Counted from the first letter of the stretch, positions 1 to 6,376 are shown. The stretch is 15,700 bases of DNA from Solirubrobacteraceae bacterium (GCA_030038955.1 JASHQV010000469.1:1-15700), one strand, 5' to 3'. Notes: a model not told the origin generated them from the sequence alone. Translations and numbers: made by a program.

Positions 1-1036
1 GCAGATCGCCGATCCGCGAGTTCGTGCAGGAGCCGATGAACACGCGGTCGAGGTGGATCGCCTCGATCGGCGTCCCGGGCCGGAGATCCATGTACTCGAG
101 CGCGCGCTGGTCATGCTCGGTGGCGGGCTCGGGAACGGCTTCGGAGACCGGCGCGACCATCCCGGGCGTCGTTCCCCAGGTGACCATCGGGCTGATCGCG
201 GCAGCGTCGATCGTCACCTCGCGGTCGAAGCTGGCGCCAGCATCGGTGTTCAGCTCGCGCCACTCGGCGGGCACCGCTTCGGGGGAGCCCGGGCGGCCGA
301 TCAGGTACTCGAAGGTGGTCTCGTCGGGCGCGATCATGCCGGCGCGCCCGCCCCCCTCGATCGTCATGTTGCACACGGTCATCCGTCCCTCCATCGACAG
401 CGACGCGATCGCCGGGCCGGCGTACTCGACCGCGTGACCGACGGCGCCGTCGACCCCGATCTGGCCGATCGTCGCGAGGATCAGGTCCTTGGCGGTGATC
501 CCGAACCCGGGCTCACCGTGGTAGCTGATCAGCATCGACTTCGGCTTCGTCTGGACCATGCACTGGGTGGCGAGCACGTGCTCCACCTCGCTCGTGCCGA
601 TCCCGAACGCGAGCGCTCCAAAGGCGCCGTGCGTGGCGGTGTGGCTGTCGCCGCAGACGATCGTCATCCCCGGCTGGGTGACGCCCAGCTCCGGGCCGAT
701 CACGTGCACGATCCCCTGGTGCTCCGAGCCCAGCGAGTACAGCGGGATCCCGAACTCGGCGCAGTTGCGCTCGAGCGTCTCGACCTGCACGCGGGAGAGC
801 TCGTCACGGATACGGGCGGCGACCGGCGTGCCGTCGGTGGGCACGTTGTGGTCGGCGGTGGCCAGCGTGCGGTCCGGCCGCCGGACGTGGCGGCCGTTCA
901 GCCGGAGGCCGTCGAACGCCTGCGGGCTCGTGACCTCGTGGACCAGGTGCAGGTCGATGTACAGCAGCCCAGGCGCGACCTCGTGGCGCTCCCAGATCTT
1001 GTCGAACAGGTTCTTGGGGGTCGTCTCGGCGGGCAT
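1..1036 (-). CDS. leuC: 3-isopropylmalate dehydratase large subunit LeuC (partial, 3' end off window)
   Basis: Isomerises 2-isopropylmalate to 3-isopropylmalate in leucine synthesis; it works with LeuD, which is not in the window. The 345 visible residues begin MPAETTPKNLFDKIWERHEV and contain the aconitase-family signatures HEVTSPQAFDGLR (33-45), DHNVPT (62-67), GDSHTATHGAFGALAFGIGTS (129-149) and, at the left edge, FIGSCTNSRIGDL, whose Cys337 is the first expected ligand of the [4Fe-4S] cluster. The remaining cluster cysteines and the C-terminus (about 120 residues in a normal LeuC of about 465) lie beyond the window. The ATG at 1036 has an AAGGAG element about 13 nt upstream, inside the end of the preceding regulator gene, whose stop is only 9 nt away, so the two are probably cotranscribed. 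The family assignment is secure; whether leuD follows cannot be seen. Confidence 0.97.
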   Translation of the reverse strand, partial: MPAETTPKNLFDKIWERHEVAPGLLYIDLHLVHEVTSPQAFDGLRLNGRHVRRPDRTLATADHNVPTDGTPVAARIRDELSRVQVETLERNCAEFGIPLYSLGSEHQGIVHVIGPELGVTQPGMTIVCGDSHTATHGAFGALAFGIGTSEVEHVLATQCMVQTKPKSMLISYHGEPGFGITAKDLILATIGQIGVDGAVGHAVEYAGPAIASLSMEGRMTVCNMTIEGGGRAGMIAPDETTFEYLIGRPGSPEAVPAEWRELNTDAGASFDREVTIDAAAISPMVTWGTTPGMVAPVSEAVPEPATEHDQRALEYMDLRPGTPIEAIHLDRVFIGSCTNSRIGDL

Positions 1037-1045
1037 CGTCTCGTC

Positions 1046-1669
1046 TCAGCTCCTTCGCAGGCCGGCGCTGACGATTGCGAGCAGCACGGCCTCGTCGCCG
1101 TTCGGGTTCTCGAAGTGGTGGTTGAGGTCGGCGTCGAACGTGACGCAGTCGCCGGCGGACAGCTCATAGACATGGTCGTCGCACACGAGCGTCACCGCGC
1201 CGGCCTCGACGAGCGCGGTCTCGCGGCTGCCGGGCTCGTGCATCGGCGGGTCGCCTGGGCCGCCGGTGCGGGCGCCGGGGGCGAGCATGTGGCGGGAGAG
1301 CTCGGCACGCTGGCCGGGCAGCGGTGGTGTCAGGATCTCGTAGCGGTGGCCGCCGTCGCCGGTAGGGCCGTGGCGGCGGTCGGTGGCGCGCACGACGCTG
1401 ACAGCGCCATCCTCGTCGAGCCGCAGCAGCTGTGACAGCCGCAGCTCGAGGCCGCTGGCGATCCGCGCCGCCACCTGCAGCGTCGGCGAGGTCTCGCCGC
1501 GCTCGACCTGGCCGAGCATCGGTGCGCTCACGCCGGAGCGTTCGGCGAGGTCGCGGAGCGACAGGTCCATCGCCTCGCGCAGCAGGTGAACGCGGGAGCC
1601 GAGCGCTTCAGCAGCGCGGGTGGTGGGTGTGGCAGTTGTCGTCTCCGTGATGACCGCGTACGTTATCAC
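1046..1669 (-). CDS. XRE-family transcriptional regulator with C-terminal cupin domain
   Basis: 207 residues. Residues 24-80 form an XRE/HTH_3 DNA-binding domain (SRVHLLREAMDLSLRDLAER, then SGVSAPMLGQVERGETSPTL). Residues about 122-205 form a small cupin_2 barrel with HEPGSRET, VYELSAGDCVTF and NHHFENPNGDE strands, the usual small-ligand sensor of this regulator class (as in PuuR- and SutR-type proteins). The only usable in-frame start before the HTH is GTG at 1669. It has no Shine-Dalgarno and sits inside a palindromic CGTACGT cluster, which suggests autoregulation (inference). It lies 16 nt after the stop of the secreted-protein gene and 9 nt before leuC, so it is probably in one transcript with leuC and may control it. 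The effector is unknown; a leucine-pathway metabolite would be a guess. Confidence 0.9.
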   Translation of the reverse strand: MITYAVITETTTATPTTRAAEALGSRVHLLREAMDLSLRDLAERSGVSAPMLGQVERGETSPTLQVAARIASGLELRLSQLLRLDEDGAVSVVRATDRRHGPTGDGGHRYEILTPPLPGQRAELSRHMLAPGARTGGPGDPPMHEPGSRETALVEAGAVTLVCDDHVYELSAGDCVTFDADLNHHFENPNGDEAVLLAIVSAGLRRS

Positions 1670-1683
1670 GTACGTTCGTACGT
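1657..1683. promoter_or_regulatory. Cluster of three CGTACGT motifs, candidate operator
   Basis: CGTACGT occurs at 1657-1663, 1669-1675 and 1677-1683. The last two form the perfect 16-bp palindrome ACGTACGTTCGTACGT (1668-1683). The flanks also form a direct repeat (CGTACGTTATCAC / CGTACGTCATCAC). The cluster overlaps the GTG start of the XRE-cupin gene, a common position for an autoregulatory operator. That it is bound by this regulator is inference. Confidence 0.5.
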
Positions 1684-1685
1684 CA

Positions 1686-2264
1686 TCACTTCCAACGGAA
1701 GCGTGGCAACAGCTCGCGTGCCAGATGCTCCACGGCGGCGGTCTCGTTGCTGACCGGGAGCGGCCCGAACGGGTTGACGACTTCGATCACGATCGCGTTC
1801 AGCCCGTCCTGGACTGCCAGCACGGTGGCCGAGGAGTAAGGCGTGGCGCCGTCCGGCTCCACGTACAGCCAGGCCGGCTCGTGCGGCCGTGGGCACGACA
1901 TGCGTTTCACGCAGCTGCCGAGATGCGGCACGAACACGTCGGCGCTCCCCGGCCTGAAGCGCTGCATCTCGCGGAACTGGACCAAGACGATCGGCTCTCC
2001 CGCCTCCTGGAGCTGCGGCTGCTGCTCGACGAAGCCGCAGCTCAGCACGGGTGCGATCAGCGTCTGCCAGGAGCCCTTCTCGGCGTTCACCTGGAGGCCG
2101 AAGCTGTGATCGATCATCGACGCGGACACCCACCGGCAGCGGGGAACCGGGAAGTGACGGCGGTGGGCGGCGGCCGGAGCCGCGAACGCCAGCGTCATCC
2201 CGAGCACGGCAAGCACACCGGCGACGCGGGCGACGATCCTCGAGCTGCCTCCTCCTGGACCCAT
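1686..2264 (-). CDS. Secreted cysteine-containing protein, function unknown
   Basis: 192 residues from the ATG at 2264, which has GAGGGG just upstream. A GTG at 2315 would add 17 residues and push the hydrophobic segment inward, so it is less likely. The N-terminus is a clear Sec signal: a basic region ending near Arg13, a hydrophobic core VAGVLAVLGMTLAFAAP, and a likely cleavage at AAA-H around residue 33. The mature part has four cysteines, in PRCRW, LSCGF, GSCVK and MSCPR, compatible with two disulfides. No lipobox is present. The alternation of short strands and the C-terminal segment LAVQDGLNAIVIEVVNPFG loosely recall actinobacterial exported DUF3558-like proteins, but I cannot assign a family. 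Its stop is 16 nt from the start of the XRE-cupin gene, so it probably heads that transcript. Confidence 0.75.
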   Translation of the reverse strand: MGPGGGSSRIVARVAGVLAVLGMTLAFAAPAAAHRRHFPVPRCRWVSASMIDHSFGLQVNAEKGSWQTLIAPVLSCGFVEQQPQLQEAGEPIVLVQFREMQRFRPGSADVFVPHLGSCVKRMSCPRPHEPAWLYVEPDGATPYSSATVLAVQDGLNAIVIEVVNPFGPLPVSNETAAVEHLARELLPRFRWK

Positions 2265-2453
2265 GCCCCTCGGATCGGCAGCTCTCGCGAGTAACTTGAG
2301 GATCAACCGCTTCACAGCCCGGTGTGACTCAGTTCGCCAACTGGCTGCCCACCCCTGATCGGTGACCCTGATGCACTTGATGCTGCGTAGAGCCGCATCA
2401 TGCGCATCACCCCCTGCCCAACCCTTCGTGAATCACTCCTCTAGCCTCCGGCC

Positions 2454-3563
2454 ATGCGCTCGCGCCCGGATGTGCTGGTGCTCGGAGGCGGCTTCGTGCT
2501 CGGCGAGGCCTGGCTCACCGGGGTGCTCGCGGGGCTGGAGGACGGCGCCGAGCTCGACCTGCGCCGCTGCGAGTACCTCGTCGGTACCTCGGCGGGCGCG
2601 ATCGTCGCGGCGCGGCTCGTCGCCGGCCAGTCCCCGCGCCGGCCGGCCGGCGCGGCTGCGCCACTCCCGACGGAGACGCCCGAGCACGCCGGCGAGGGCG
2701 CCCGCCTGCGCACCACCCCCACTCCCGGCTTACGCCAGCTGACGAGCGCCGCCGGCGACTGGGCCCTGGCCTGGGCGACGCCGCTGGCCTCGCTGTGGCT
2801 GGCAGCCTGGACTCCCAGCGGAGCGCTCGGGCGCTCGCTGGCGCTGCGGGCGATCGGCCGCGGCTCCGGCTCGCTCGACGATCTCCGTGACGAGGTCGAG
2901 CGCAGTGGCGCCCGCTTCGACGGCCGCCTGCGGGTCGCCGCCGTCAAGCGCTCGAACGGTCGCCGGGTGGTGTTCGGCCGGCCCAGCAGCCCGGCGGCCG
3001 CGGTCGGCGCTGCCGTGGTCGCCTCGTGCGCGGTGCCGTGGTTGTTCGAGCCGGTTCGGATCGGTGGTCAGGAGTACGTCGACGGCGCCGTCTGGAGCCC
3101 CACCAACCTCGACGCCGCTCCGGCCGGTCGCGGCTCGCAGGTGTTGTGCCTGAACCCGATCGCGGGTCTCGGCGGCGGCTTCGCCAGCGGTTCCGGCGGC
3201 GGTCGGGCCGCCACCGGCGGCCCCGTCCGTAGGGTCGCCGCCAGCGGCAGTTCCGACGACGGTCCGGCCGCCACCGCCGGCCCCGTCCGTAGGGTCGCCG
3301 CCAGCGGCAGTTCCGGCGGCGGTTCTGCCGCCACCAGCGGTCCTGGCCGCGCACTCGCCGCCGCCCGGATTGCCTCGCGGGCGCTGACGGCGATCGAGGT
3401 CGGGAGCCTCCGCCGCCGGGGGGCGACGGTCGAGACGGTGTCACCGGACGCCGACTCGGCCGACGAGATGAACGCTGACCCGATGTCGTCGGAGCCGGCC
3501 GAGCGGGTGCTGGCGGCCGGCTACCGGCAGGGGCGGCGGCTGGCCACCGGCTCGGCGCGCTGA
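2454..3563 (+). CDS. Patatin-like phospholipase family protein
   Basis: 369 residues. The patatin Ser-Asp dyad is visible: an oxyanion-hole glycine loop LGGGFVLGEAW (10-20), the nucleophile elbow GTSAG (44-48, Ser46) and the catalytic Asp in VDGAVWSPTN (Asp210). The protein would hydrolyse acyl esters of lipids; the substrate is unknown. There is no signal peptide or membrane segment, so it is probably cytosolic or peripheral. Residues about 244-303 are a low-complexity insertion from a 60-bp tandem repeat (SGSS, AAT, GPVRRVAA units) separating the catalytic core from a helical C-terminus (ALTAIEVGSLRRRGATVETV, ERVLAAGYRQGRRLA). The ATG at 2454 has no Shine-Dalgarno; a TAGCCT hexamer ends 6 nt upstream, so a leaderless transcript is possible. 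The gene is divergent from the secreted-protein gene and convergent to leuA. Confidence 0.9.
   Translation: MRSRPDVLVLGGGFVLGEAWLTGVLAGLEDGAELDLRRCEYLVGTSAGAIVAARLVAGQSPRRPAGAAAPLPTETPEHAGEGARLRTTPTPGLRQLTSAAGDWALAWATPLASLWLAAWTPSGALGRSLALRAIGRGSGSLDDLRDEVERSGARFDGRLRVAAVKRSNGRRVVFGRPSSPAAAVGAAVVASCAVPWLFEPVRIGGQEYVDGAVWSPTNLDAAPAGRGSQVLCLNPIAGLGGGFASGSGGGRAATGGPVRRVAASGSSDDGPAATAGPVRRVAASGSSGGGSAATSGPGRALAAARIASRALTAIEVGSLRRRGATVETVSPDADSADEMNADPMSSEPAERVLAAGYRQGRRLATGSAR
3183..3360 (+). repeat. 60-bp in-frame tandem repeat (3 copies) in the patatin gene
   Basis: Copies lie at about 3183-3240 (3 bp shorter), 3241-3300 and 3301-3360 (degenerate in its second half). The most conserved stretch is CCCCGTCCGTAGGGTCGCCG, shared by the first two copies. 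The period is a multiple of 3, so it adds units of about 20 residues, rich in Gly, Ser and Ala with a GPVRRVAA core. Confidence 0.9.
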
Positions 3564-3655
3564 CTCCGTTCTGCGCGTCCGGGGTGAGCTCGTTGCGCCG
3601 ACTCGGTTCTGCACGGCTCGGTGCCGGCTCGGCGCGCCAACTCGGGTCTGGCGAG
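3549..3655. repeat. Degenerate direct repeats across the patatin stop codon
   Basis: Three related segments of about 20 nt start near 3555, 3594 and 3631. They share a GCGC..ACTC.G.TCTG pattern (for example GACTCCGTTCTGC, GACTCGGTTCTGC, AACTCGGGTCTGG). The first contains the patatin TGA stop. The spacing is 37-39 nt. They may be remnants of a tandem duplication; no function is evident. Confidence 0.4.
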
Positions 3656-3700
3656 CCCGCCGTGACCGGCGCGCCTTCTCCTTGGGGCCCGCGGAGTGCA

Positions 3701-3816
3701 GGCGACCACAACTTCGCCGACCCCCGCATCGTTGGGGGGTCGGCGCGAAACGTGCCCGTCGGCGACCAAGACTTCGCCCACCCCATCCGCGTGCTGGGGG
3801 TCCGCGACTTATGGTC
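3701..3816. terminator. Twin hairpin repeat between convergent genes, probable bidirectional terminator
   Basis: Two hairpins lie 60 bp apart, each opened by a near-identical 18-mer (GGCGACCACAACTTCGCC at 3701, GGCGACCAAGACTTCGCC at 3761). The first has a perfect 11-bp stem, CGCCGACCCCC (3715-3725) with GGGGGTCGGCG (3735-3745), and a 9-nt loop. The second is an imperfect palindrome of about 21-nt arms (3763-3784 with 3796-3816). They sit between the ends of the patatin gene (+) and leuA (-). There is no T-tract, as is common for GC-rich actinobacterial terminators, so the role is inferred from position and structure. Confidence 0.55.
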
Positions 3817-3845
3817 GAGCGATTGAGGCCAACCAAACGGGCCGG

Positions 3846-5555
3846 TCAGCCTGCCACCCCGGCCGCGCCGTCCTCGCCGGTCGCAGCAGCCACCCCGGCC
3901 GCACCGCCCTCGCCGGTCGCAGCAGCCACCCCGGCCACACCGCCCTCGCCGGTCGCAGCAGCCACCCCGGCCGCACCGCCCTCATCACCCTCGTCGGCAA
4001 GGCGTCGTCGCTGCAGCGCATTGGACAGTGCCCGGACGTACGCCCGCCCGGCCGCCTCGAGGATGTCCGTGGACACGCCCTGGCCGGAGCCGCTAACGCC
4101 GTCGACCTCGAGCACAACAGAGGTCTCGCCGAGCGCGTCCTGACCGCCGGTGACGGCATCGACCCTGAACTCGCGGAGCCTCGCGTCGGCGCCGACGGCG
4201 GCATTGACAGCGCGGAAGATCGCGTCCACGGGCCCGTCGCCGGTGAACGCTCCCTGCAGCTCCTTCCCGTCCGGCGTGCGGATGCCGACGCGTGCGTGCG
4301 GTGGCCGGCGTGAGGAGGCCTCGACGTCGAACCACTCGAGCGCATAGCCGACCGCGGTCACATCGCGCAGCTCGTCGGTGACCAGTGCCTCGAGGTCCAT
4401 CAGGGTCACCTGCTTCTTCTTGTCCGCCAGCTCCTTGAAGCGCTTGAACGCCAGGTTGAGGTTCTGGCCCGACACCTGGAAGCCCAGCCCGGCCAGGGCT
4501 TGCTGCAGCGCGTGCCGGCCCGAGTGCTTGCCCAGCACGATCGAGTTGGCGTCGAGCCCGACGCTGGTGGCGTCCATGATCTCGTACGTGGTGCGCTCCT
4601 TGAGCACCCCGTCTTGGTGGATCCCGGCTTCGTGCGCGAACGCGTTGCGGCCGACGATCGCCTTGTTCGGCTGTACCGGGTACCCGGTCAGCCGCGACAC
4701 CAGCCGCGAGGTCCTGGAGATCTCCCGCGAGTTCACGCCGCTGCTCAGTCCCAGGTAGGCGGACCGCGTCTGCAGCACCATCACGATCTCCTCGAGACTG
4801 GCGTTCCCGGCGCGTTCGCCAATTCCGTTGATCGCGCACTCGACCTGCCGGCAGCCGGCCCGCAGGCCGGCGAGCGAGTTGGCCACAGCGAGGCCGAGAT
4901 CGTCGTGACAGTGGACCGAGACGACCACATCGCGCAGCGCCGGCACGAGCTCGTACAGCTCGGTGAACATCGCCGCGTACTCCTCGGGCGTCGCGTAGCC
5001 GACCGTGTCGGGGACGTTGATCGTGGTGGCACCCTCCTCCACGGCGGCGGCGATCACCTCGGCCATGTACTCGCGATCGGAGCGGAAGCCATCCTCGGGC
5101 GAGAACTCCACGTCGTCGACCAGCTCGCGGGCGTGCGCGACCGCCGCCCGCGCCTGGCCGAGCACGTCCTCGCGGGTCGTCTGCAGCTTGTGGCGGATGT
5201 GCAGGTCGCTGGTCGCGATGAACACATGGATGCGAGCCCCGCCCGCCCCGTCTGCTCCAGCCGTCCCGGCCGCGTCGCGCACGGCCTCGTAGGCCCGCTC
5301 GATGTCGCCCGCCGCGGTCCGCGCCAGCGCGCAGATCGTCGGTCCCTCGACCGTGCGCGCGATCGTCTGGACCGCCTCGAAGTCACCCGGCGAAGTGATC
5401 GGGAACCCCGCCTCGATCACGTCCACGCCGAGCCGGGCGAGCTGCTGGGCGATCTCCAGCTTCTCCTGCGTGTTCAGCGAGATGCCGGGCGACTGCTCGC
5501 CGTCGCGCAGCGTCGTGTCGAAGATCACTACTCGGTTGGGGTCCGGCTGGCTCAT
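3846..5555 (-). CDS. leuA: 2-isopropylmalate synthase LeuA with repeat-encoded C-terminal tail
   Basis: Condenses acetyl-CoA with 2-ketoisovalerate, the committed step of leucine synthesis. 569 residues. The catalytic TIM barrel opens with IFDTTLRDGEQSPG (11-24). Metal ligands are visible as Asp13/14, SVHCHDD (His215, His217) and NGIGERAGN (243-251); EAGIHQDG (309-316) and LGKHSGRHAL are also present. The LeuA dimerisation/feedback domain follows at about 370-515, so leucine inhibition is expected. After YVRALSNAL comes a Gly/Ala tail (about 525-569) built of 12-residue units (GVAAATGEGG) with no counterpart in ordinary LeuA. The ATG at 5555 has GAGGAG 4 nt upstream; the open frame extends further upstream but without family similarity. 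A leucine-rich leader peptide precedes the gene. CimA or homocitrate synthase are less likely given the C-terminal domain and the leader. Confidence 0.95.
   Translation of the reverse strand: MSQPDPNRVVIFDTTLRDGEQSPGISLNTQEKLEIAQQLARLGVDVIEAGFPITSPGDFEAVQTIARTVEGPTICALARTAAGDIERAYEAVRDAAGTAGADGAGGARIHVFIATSDLHIRHKLQTTREDVLGQARAAVAHARELVDDVEFSPEDGFRSDREYMAEVIAAAVEEGATTINVPDTVGYATPEEYAAMFTELYELVPALRDVVVSVHCHDDLGLAVANSLAGLRAGCRQVECAINGIGERAGNASLEEIVMVLQTRSAYLGLSSGVNSREISRTSRLVSRLTGYPVQPNKAIVGRNAFAHEAGIHQDGVLKERTTYEIMDATSVGLDANSIVLGKHSGRHALQQALAGLGFQVSGQNLNLAFKRFKELADKKKQVTLMDLEALVTDELRDVTAVGYALEWFDVEASSRRPPHARVGIRTPDGKELQGAFTGDGPVDAIFRAVNAAVGADARLREFRVDAVTGGQDALGETSVVLEVDGVSGSGQGVSTDILEAAGRAYVRALSNALQRRRLADEGDEGGAAGVAAATGEGGVAGVAAATGEGGAAGVAAATGEDGAAGVAG
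3853..3984 (-). repeat. 36-bp tandem repeat (3.7 copies) encoding the LeuA tail
   Basis: Copies are at 3853-3888, 3889-3924, 3925-3960 and partial at 3961-3984. They differ at only a few positions and share the plus-strand block CTCGCCGGTCGCAGCAGCCA. The period of 12 codons keeps frame and adds Gly/Ala/Thr/Glu units to the end of LeuA. Near-identity of the copies suggests recent expansion. Confidence 0.95.
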
Positions 5556-5682
5556 GTCACTCCTCTTCTGGGTCTCGATCCTGCGGCTTCTCGGTGCTGG
5601 TTTCGCGGCTACTTGCGGCCGCCGACGCTCATTCCCCCCGGAGGGGGAGGAGCAGGAGAAGCGAGGAGAGGCGGAGCGCCAT
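5556..5682 (-). promoter_or_regulatory. leuA leader: predicted leucine-responsive attenuator
   Basis: The leuA 5' region contains a leucine-rich upstream ORF (5629-5682), then a hairpin at 5633-5648 with a 6-bp stem (UCCCCC/GGGGGA) closed by a UCCG loop of the stable UNCG class. It ends in the leuA ribosome site GAGGAG (5560-5565). Leu codons 11-12 of the leader (CUCCUC, 5647-5652) are complementary to that site, and two G-U pairs extend the match to 8 bp. Predicted logic: a ribosome stalled for lack of Leu-tRNA covers the CUC run and leaves the leuA site free; with leucine present the run can pair with it and reduce initiation. Leucine-rich leaders before leuA have been predicted comparatively in Actinobacteria. 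The exact mechanism here is inference. Confidence 0.7.
5629..5682 (-). CDS. Leucine-rich leader peptide of leuA
   Basis: A 17-codon ORF reading MALRLSSLLLLLPLRGE with a TGA stop, 73 nt upstream of the leuA ATG. Eight of 17 residues are Leu, including five consecutive codons (CTT CTC CTG CTC CTC). There is no Shine-Dalgarno, but a promoter with a -10 ending 8 nt before the ATG would give a leaderless or nearly leaderless message. It is the sensor part of an attenuator, not an enzyme. Such a Leu density placed exactly before a leucine-biosynthesis gene is unlikely to be chance. Confidence 0.75.
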   Translation of the reverse strand: MALRLSSLLLLLPLRGE

Positions 5683-5690
5683 CGCGCTGA

Positions 5691-5720
5691 ACAGTAGCGA
5701 CCCACGTCGACGAGCGTCAA
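5691..5720 (-). promoter_or_regulatory. Predicted leuA leader promoter
   Basis: Minus-strand TTGACG (5715-5720) and TACTGT (5691-5696) are separated by 18 nt. The expected transcription start falls at about 5682-5686, at or just before the leader-peptide ATG at 5682. This explains its missing ribosome site. Confidence 0.6.
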
Positions 5721-5750
5721 CCGTCCATCCGTCGCCAGCGGATCCGGGGC

Positions 5751-5778
5751 TTGACGCGCGATCGCTACGCGCTAAGTT
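5751..5778 (+). promoter_or_regulatory. Predicted promoter of the divergent membrane-protein gene
   Basis: TTGACG (5751-5756) and TAAGTT (5773-5778) are separated by 16 nt. The expected start is near 5785, only a few bases before the in-frame GTG at 5789. It is arranged back to back with the leuA leader promoter, whose -35 begins 30 bp away. Confidence 0.55.
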
Positions 5779-5788
5779 GCGATTCGAC

Positions 5789-6295
5789 GTGGGAACGTCA
5801 GCTGGCCTCGTGAGCACGGGCGGAGCGACAGCGCTGCTGTCCTGGCACCATGCGGCCGTGCTTGAACCGACGCTGGGGGCGATCGCGCTGATGATCGCGG
5901 TCCCGGTGGTCGGCGCGATCGTGCTGACGCTCGCGATAACGGGGTTGCGCTGGCTCCACCATCGCCGGCGGAGGCCGGCGGCTGGGGCGAGCGAGACGGC
6001 GGTGATCGAAGCCAGGCTGCGGGCGACGATGAGCGAGCTCTGCCCGCACGGGTGGCGCGCGCACGTGACGTTGTTCGACCCGGCCGACGAGCTGCCGGGA
6101 GACGCGCCCCCGCCGGGCGAGCGAGCGCGAGTCGCGCTCGACTGGGCCGAGCTCGACGAGGACAGCGGCGAGCCGGTGATCGTGCGCCGCGTCTGGGCGC
6201 CAACCGTGATCCAGGCGATGGAGGCGATGATCGCCGACCGCCGCACGGACGAGACGCTCGAGCGGATCGAACGCGCCGCCGTCTGGCCAGACTGA
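5789..6295 (+). CDS. Single-pass membrane protein, function unknown
   Basis: 168 residues from the GTG at 5789, chosen because a TTGACG-16-TAAGTT promoter places transcription almost at this codon. GTG at 5810 is an alternative, and the frame is open further upstream only through the leuA leader region. One hydrophobic segment, about residues 30-53 (GAIALMIAVPVVGAIVLTLA), is followed by WLHHRRRR, so the C-terminal domain should be cytosolic. That domain begins with a helix (TAVIEARLRATMSELCPHGW). It then has a strand-rich stretch, WRAHVTLFDPADELPGD and ARVALDWAELDE, and ends in helices with VWAPTVIQAMEAMIADRRTD. I do not recognise a family. The gene is divergent from leuA and convergent with the next small gene. 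Confidence 0.7.
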   Translation: MGTSAGLVSTGGATALLSWHHAAVLEPTLGAIALMIAVPVVGAIVLTLAITGLRWLHHRRRRPAAGASETAVIEARLRATMSELCPHGWRAHVTLFDPADELPGDAPPPGERARVALDWAELDEDSGEPVIVRRVWAPTVIQAMEAMIADRRTDETLERIERAAVWPD

Positions 6296-6376
6296 CCGGA
6301 GCCAGCGGCCCTGGGTGCCAGAAGCAGCGAGGACCAGCACCCACCGGTAGTAGCGCGTCGCCGCCCGCGTCAGCAC

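Noticed and set aside
53..1435. Long plus-strand open frame opposite leuC and the regulator
   Set aside because: It is an antisense shadow typical of high-GC DNA; the translation is Arg/Asp/His-rich low complexity, while the minus strand encodes clear LeuC and XRE-cupin motifs.
2316..2453. Hairpin or small RNA between the secreted-protein gene and patatin
   Set aside because: Only imperfect GATGC/GCATC matches are present; no stable or conserved-looking structure can be argued.
3853..3984. CRISPR array (36-bp repeats)
   Set aside because: The units are directly adjacent without unique spacers and lie in frame in leuA. The 29-bp array at 11222-11303 is rejected for the same reason.
5556..5720. 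N-terminal extension of LeuA to an ATG at 5720, or a T-box riboswitch
   Set aside because: The extension has no family similarity, whereas 5555 has GAGGAG 4 nt upstream and gives the normal N-terminus. No T-box core sequence or specifier stem was found; the Leu-rich ORF explains the region better.
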